From positions 1 to 64,000 of the forward strand of contig BIFP01000003.1 of NCBI GenBank assembly GCA_005402585.1: a stretch of DNA of 64,000 nt. The letters are read 5' to 3'. Position numbers and translations under genes: made by a program. Positions 61,009-64,000 of the stretch are shown here, piece by piece. This DNA is from Micromonosporaceae bacterium KJ-029 (GTDB taxonomy: Bacteria; Actinomycetota; Actinomycetes; Mycobacteriales; Micromonosporaceae). Under the pieces are notes generated by a model. The model was not told where the DNA came from. It was given only the letters and a program-made list of their open reading frames with translations, and did not search any database. The first letter of the stretch is position 1. The number at the start of each line of letters is the position of its first letter.

Positions 61009-61779
61009 ATGAACCGGGATCGCAGGGCCGGACTCGGCAAGGGCAGTCGGCACATGTCGGCCGTGGTCGGCCGGATCGCGGTGCGCCTGACCGCGGCCAC
61101 TGTCCCGGTCGCGATCGTCTGCCTGGCCGCGCCCGCCAGTGCCCACGTCACCGTCACCCCCTCCACGACCGTGGCTGGCGCTCACGCCGTCCTCGATGTG
61201 GGGGTCCCCCATGGGTGCGACGGTTCGTCGACCATCGAGGTCACGATCCAAACGCCCAAGGAGATCAACTCTGTGACGCCGACCCGGAATGCGCTGTGGA
61301 CGGTGGAGAAGCAGATGGTGAAGCTCGACCCACCGGTCACCGACAGCCATGGCAACGAGGTCTCCGAACGCGTCGCCTCCGTGACCTATCGCACCGATAC
61401 CCCACTCCCGGACGGTTACCGGGACGTCTTCGAGCTCTCGTTGCAGCTCCCCGAGGCTGCGGGTGCCACCTTGGTGTTTCCGACCATCCAGCGGTGCGAG
61501 CAGGGGGAGGCTGCCTGGATCGAGGTGCCGGAGGAGGGGCAGAGCGGGCACGACCTGGAGCGACCCGCCCCCGCGGTGGTCATCACCGCGGCGGAGAACC
61601 ACGGTTCCCACGGGCCAGGCACCGCCGAGGCCGCCGAGGAGGTGGACGGCAAGACGAACACGGCTCAGGACGCGGGGGGCGGTAATGCGCTGGGCCTGGG
61701 GGCTCTGGGCGCCGGCGTCCTCGGCGTCGCGCTGGGCGCCGCCGCTCTCGTCGGGCAGCGCCGCGGGGGCCGGGGGTGA
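61009..61779 (+). CDS. YcnI-like copper-handling exported protein (DUF1775)
   Basis: About 256 residues; ATG 61009 with AGGA seven bases before it (ATG 61000 and 61048-54 are alternatives). The signal peptide ends ASA and the mature protein begins HVTVTPST, whose N-terminal His binds Cu in YcnI proteins. The DUF1775 beta domain includes VPHGCDGSSTIEVTIQTPKE and FPTIQRCEQGEAAWIEVP. A C-terminal helix (GLGALGAGVLGVALGAAALV) and basic tail anchor it. It overlaps the CopCD gene (GTGA) as a copper operon. Confidence 0.9.
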   Translation: MNRDRRAGLGKGSRHMSAVVGRIAVRLTAATVPVAIVCLAAPASAHVTVTPSTTVAGAHAVLDVGVPHGCDGSSTIEVTIQTPKEINSVTPTRNALWTVEKQMVKLDPPVTDSHGNEVSERVASVTYRTDTPLPDGYRDVFELSLQLPEAAGATLVFPTIQRCEQGEAAWIEVPEEGQSGHDLERPAPAVVITAAENHGSHGPGTAEAAEEVDGKTNTAQDAGGGNALGLGALGAGVLGVALGAAALVGQRRGGRG

Positions 61780-63440
61780 TCGGCCGGTTCCCGCGACTGA
61801 GGTGGGGACGAGCGCTCGTCCTCATCGCGGTGGTCGCCGTGCTGGTGGTGGGAGGAGCAGCGCCGGCGAGCGCGCACGCCACGCTGATCAGTTCGGACCC
61901 CGCCGAAGGCGCGGTGCTCGCGGAAGCACCCGAACGGATCCGGTTCACCTTCAACGAGACGGCTCTGGGGGTGCCGAACGGCGTTCAGGTCTTCGACGCC
62001 CAGGGTGGTCTGATCGCCTCGTCGGCGGCTGTGCGGGGACGTGACCTGGAGGTGACGCTGACCGAGCAGGTCGGACGGGGCACGCTCGTGGTGGTCTGGC
62101 GACTTGTCTCGGAGGACGGCCACCCCGTAGGTGGATCGCTCACGTTCTCGATCGGGGAGCCCAGCGCCAGTGTCAAGCTGCCCCCGAACCACTCGGCCGG
62201 CGCGATCGAACCGCCTTGGACGCTGACCCTGACCCGCTGGGTCGGCTATGTGGGGCTGCTCCTGGCGGCAGGCCTGGTGGGCTTCGCCATGTTGTTCCTC
62301 CCGTCGAGCCATCTGGCGAACCGTGCGCGTGTCCGGCTGGTGACGGCGGCCCGGGTGGCCGCCGCTGCGACCGTGGTCGCCTGGCTCGCCGGGCTGCCGC
62401 TCACGGTGATGTACCGGTTCGGCGGCGGCCCGGGCTCGCTGGCCGACGGTGCGAACTGGTCCGCGTTGGCAGCGGTCGAATACATCGTCGCCGCGGCGGT
62501 CGTCACCGGCGTCGTCGTGGCTGTCGGCCGGCTCGGTCCCGGCGCGCTCTCGCGTTCTCGGGGGATCGTGGCGCTGGCCGCGGCCGGACTCGCCGCCTGC
62601 GCTCCCGCCCTGACCGGTCACACCCAGGTGGCGCGCCCGGTGGCGTTGGCGATCGGCGTCGACATGCTGCACCTGTTGGCGGGCAGCGTCTGGTTCGGTG
62701 GGCTGGTGGCCCTGGTGCTCGTCCTTCCCGACCTCTCCGGGCGCGGCGCCATGGCGGCCGAGGTGCTTGCCCGGTTCTCCCTCGCCGCCGCCGGCATCCT
62801 CGCGGCCCTGGTGGTCACCGGGACCGTGCTGGCCTGGAGGATCGCCCGCTCGTGGAGCCCCCTGGTCGACACCGGCTACGGCCGGCTTCTACTGGCCAAG
62901 ATCGCGGTCGTCCTTATCGCCGTCGTCATCGCAGCCTGGAACCGGTATGTGCTCCTGCCCCGCATGCGGCAGACGACGCGGCGTCGCGAGCGTCGAGCGG
63001 GCGGCGGACTCGTGCTGCGCGCGACTGCGGCCGAGGCCACCGTCCTGGTGGCGGTTCTGCTGATCACTGCCGTTCTTGTCGATCGGAGCCCGACGGCGGC
63101 GGCCGCGGGCGCGGCCGGGTCAGCTGTGCGTACCGCGACGCTGGGAGGCATCGAGGTACGCACCACTGTCTCGCCGCCGGTCATCGGGCCGAGCACCGTG
63201 ACCATCGAGCTGAGAGACGCCAATGGCGAGCCCACCGAGGCGCTCGAGGCGCCCCGGGCGCGACTCGCGTCCTCCCAGGTCGATCTCGGCGCGGTGCCCG
63301 TCGCCAACATGGGGCCCGGGGTCTACTCCGGCCAGGTCGTGCTTCCCTCGGCCGGCACGTGGAGACTCCAGGTCTCCCTGCGGGTCAGCGAGTTCGACAG
63401 TCCCGTGACGGCCCTGGAGTTCACGGTCCCCGGCGGCTGA
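61776..63440 (+). CDS. CopC-CopD fusion, copper import/resistance protein
   Basis: A 554-residue YcnJ-type protein with GTG start. The signal peptide is followed by a CopC domain: SAHATLISSDPAEGAVLAEA (first Cu His) and SEDGHPVGGSLTFSI (second His). Residues 140-440 form CopD with eight membrane helices (for example MLHLLAGSVWFGGLVALVLV). The end is an extracellular FixH/YtkA-like beta domain (TVTIELRDANGEPTEALEAP). It works with the YcnI-like protein in copper acquisition at the membrane. Confidence 0.9.
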   Translation: MIGRFPRLRWGRALVLIAVVAVLVVGGAAPASAHATLISSDPAEGAVLAEAPERIRFTFNETALGVPNGVQVFDAQGGLIASSAAVRGRDLEVTLTEQVGRGTLVVVWRLVSEDGHPVGGSLTFSIGEPSASVKLPPNHSAGAIEPPWTLTLTRWVGYVGLLLAAGLVGFAMLFLPSSHLANRARVRLVTAARVAAAATVVAWLAGLPLTVMYRFGGGPGSLADGANWSALAAVEYIVAAAVVTGVVVAVGRLGPGALSRSRGIVALAAAGLAACAPALTGHTQVARPVALAIGVDMLHLLAGSVWFGGLVALVLVLPDLSGRGAMAAEVLARFSLAAAGILAALVVTGTVLAWRIARSWSPLVDTGYGRLLLAKIAVVLIAVVIAAWNRYVLLPRMRQTTRRRERRAGGGLVLRATAAEATVLVAVLLITAVLVDRSPTAAAAGAAGSAVRTATLGGIEVRTTVSPPVIGPSTVTIELRDANGEPTEALEAPRARLASSQVDLGAVPVANMGPGVYSGQVVLPSAGTWRLQVSLRVSEFDSPVTALEFTVPGG

Positions 63441-63509
63441 TCCTCGGTGCGGACGTAGGTCGCCATGGTTACCGCCCGCACCGGGGGCCACCGGTGTGAG
63501 AGGTCCGGG

Positions 63510-64000
63510 TCAGCGGACGATGCTGTTGCCCTGTTCGAGGGAGAGCCGGGCCTTCACGCTGAGCAGCGTCTCGATGATCATGTCCTCGCGGCCGGCGGTC
63601 AGGCGGCTGATCGGCACGGCGACGCTGAGCCCGTCGACCGCCGGCCGGGTGAAGGGAAGTGCCACCCCGAAACAGCGCACGCCGACGCAGGACTCGTCGC
63701 TCTCCGTCGCGTAGCCCAGGCGGGACGCCTCGTCGATGATCGACAACACGGCATCGCGGTCGGTCACCGTGTGCGGGGTGATCGCGTCGATGGTGTCCGG
63801 GACGAGGGCGTTGCGGACCGCGCCAGGGTGCTCGGCCAGGATCGCTCGGCCGAGGGCCGTCGAGTAGGCCGGCAGCCGGCGGCCGACCGGGGAGTACATG
63901 CGCAAGGGGTGCACCGACTCATGCTTTGCGGTGTAGATGACATGAGCGCCGGTGAGCCGGCCCAGGTTCACCGTCTCCTCGGTCGCCGCCCCGATCTCGT
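63510..64000 (-). CDS. IclR-family regulator (partial, cut by window end)
   Basis: The C-terminal 163 residues of an IclR regulator: EETVNLGRLTGAHVIYTAKH, then RMYSPVGRRLPAYSTALGRA and LSVAVPISRLTAGREDMIIE. The HTH half lies beyond position 64000. The effector domain is closely similar to that of the IclR gene at 57783 (VHPLRLYSAIGRQLPAHATALG versus this copy), suggesting paralogues with related sugar-acid effectors. Confidence 0.9.
   Translation of the reverse strand, partial: EIGAATEETVNLGRLTGAHVIYTAKHESVHPLRMYSPVGRRLPAYSTALGRAILAEHPGAVRNALVPDTIDAITPHTVTDRDAVLSIIDEASRLGYATESDESCVGVRCFGVALPFTRPAVDGLSVAVPISRLTAGREDMIIETLLSVKARLSLEQGNSIVR

Overview
The window is GC-rich actinomycete chromosome. 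The gene families (HSP18-regulator/Hsp20 pair, SARP, LuxR and HxlR regulators, Lsr2, a lasso peptide locus and an NRPS-PKS megasynthase) and the tRNA-Pro-like 3' end suggest a Micromonosporaceae-type organism. That placement is inference from gene content and was not tested by any search. No rRNA, complete tRNA, CRISPR array, integrase or intact insertion sequence was seen. Several broken genes and transposase fragments show this is an accessory, much rearranged region.

Layout. 0.1-9.5 kb: an ABC-2 exporter with a TetR repressor, a decayed APC permease, an HxlR regulator divergent from a RibD/DHFR-fold reductase, a deazaflavin-type oxidoreductase, and a pair of HEAT-repeat proteins (one with a MerR head) behind a MerR-type palindromic promoter. 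9.5-11 kb: gene remains (IS481 fragment, frameshifted gene, second copy of the permease leader). 11-29 kb: small regulator/enzyme pairs (ArsR-SRPBCC, MarR-quinone oxidoreductase, HxlR-SDR), a VWA lipoprotein-like protein with a Ser/Thr kinase, the Hsp20 locus, and assorted membrane proteins and methyltransferases. A tRNA-Pro 3' end without the rest of the gene lies at 25.95 kb.

26.3-41.6 kb is the most striking part: MFS exporter, methyltransferase, fatty acid desaturase and a single 3,890-residue megasynthase. I read its domains as FAAL-ACP-KS-(vestigial AT)-KR-ACP-C-A-PCP-C-(acyl-ACP-reductase-like domain). It should load a fatty acid as acyl-AMP, extend it by one ketide, reduce the beta-keto group and couple one amino acid. 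The last domain resembles cyanobacterial aldehyde-forming acyl-ACP reductase rather than a thioesterase or an NRPS R domain. That suggests a lipo-amino-aldehyde or a product derived from it, released by an unusual mechanism.

41.7-47.2 kb holds a secreted S1 protease, a SARP/AfsR regulator with an internal deletion, an IS630 relic, a SnoaL-like protein, a large secreted protein and a hydrolase. 47.6-54.2 kb is a complete lasso peptide locus: LuxR-type regulator, two small genes on the opposite strand, precursor, cyclase, RRE protein (B1), leader peptidase (B2), and an ABC ATPase with permease. The predicted core is 17 residues with an Ile1-Asp9 ring. 55-64 kb has an Lsr2 paralogue, a DUF1232 protein, ADH and LtrA relics, an IclR-controlled KDPG aldolase/sugar kinase operon with a strong terminator, a tautomerase, a YcnI/CopCD copper pair and a second IclR gene cut by the window edge.
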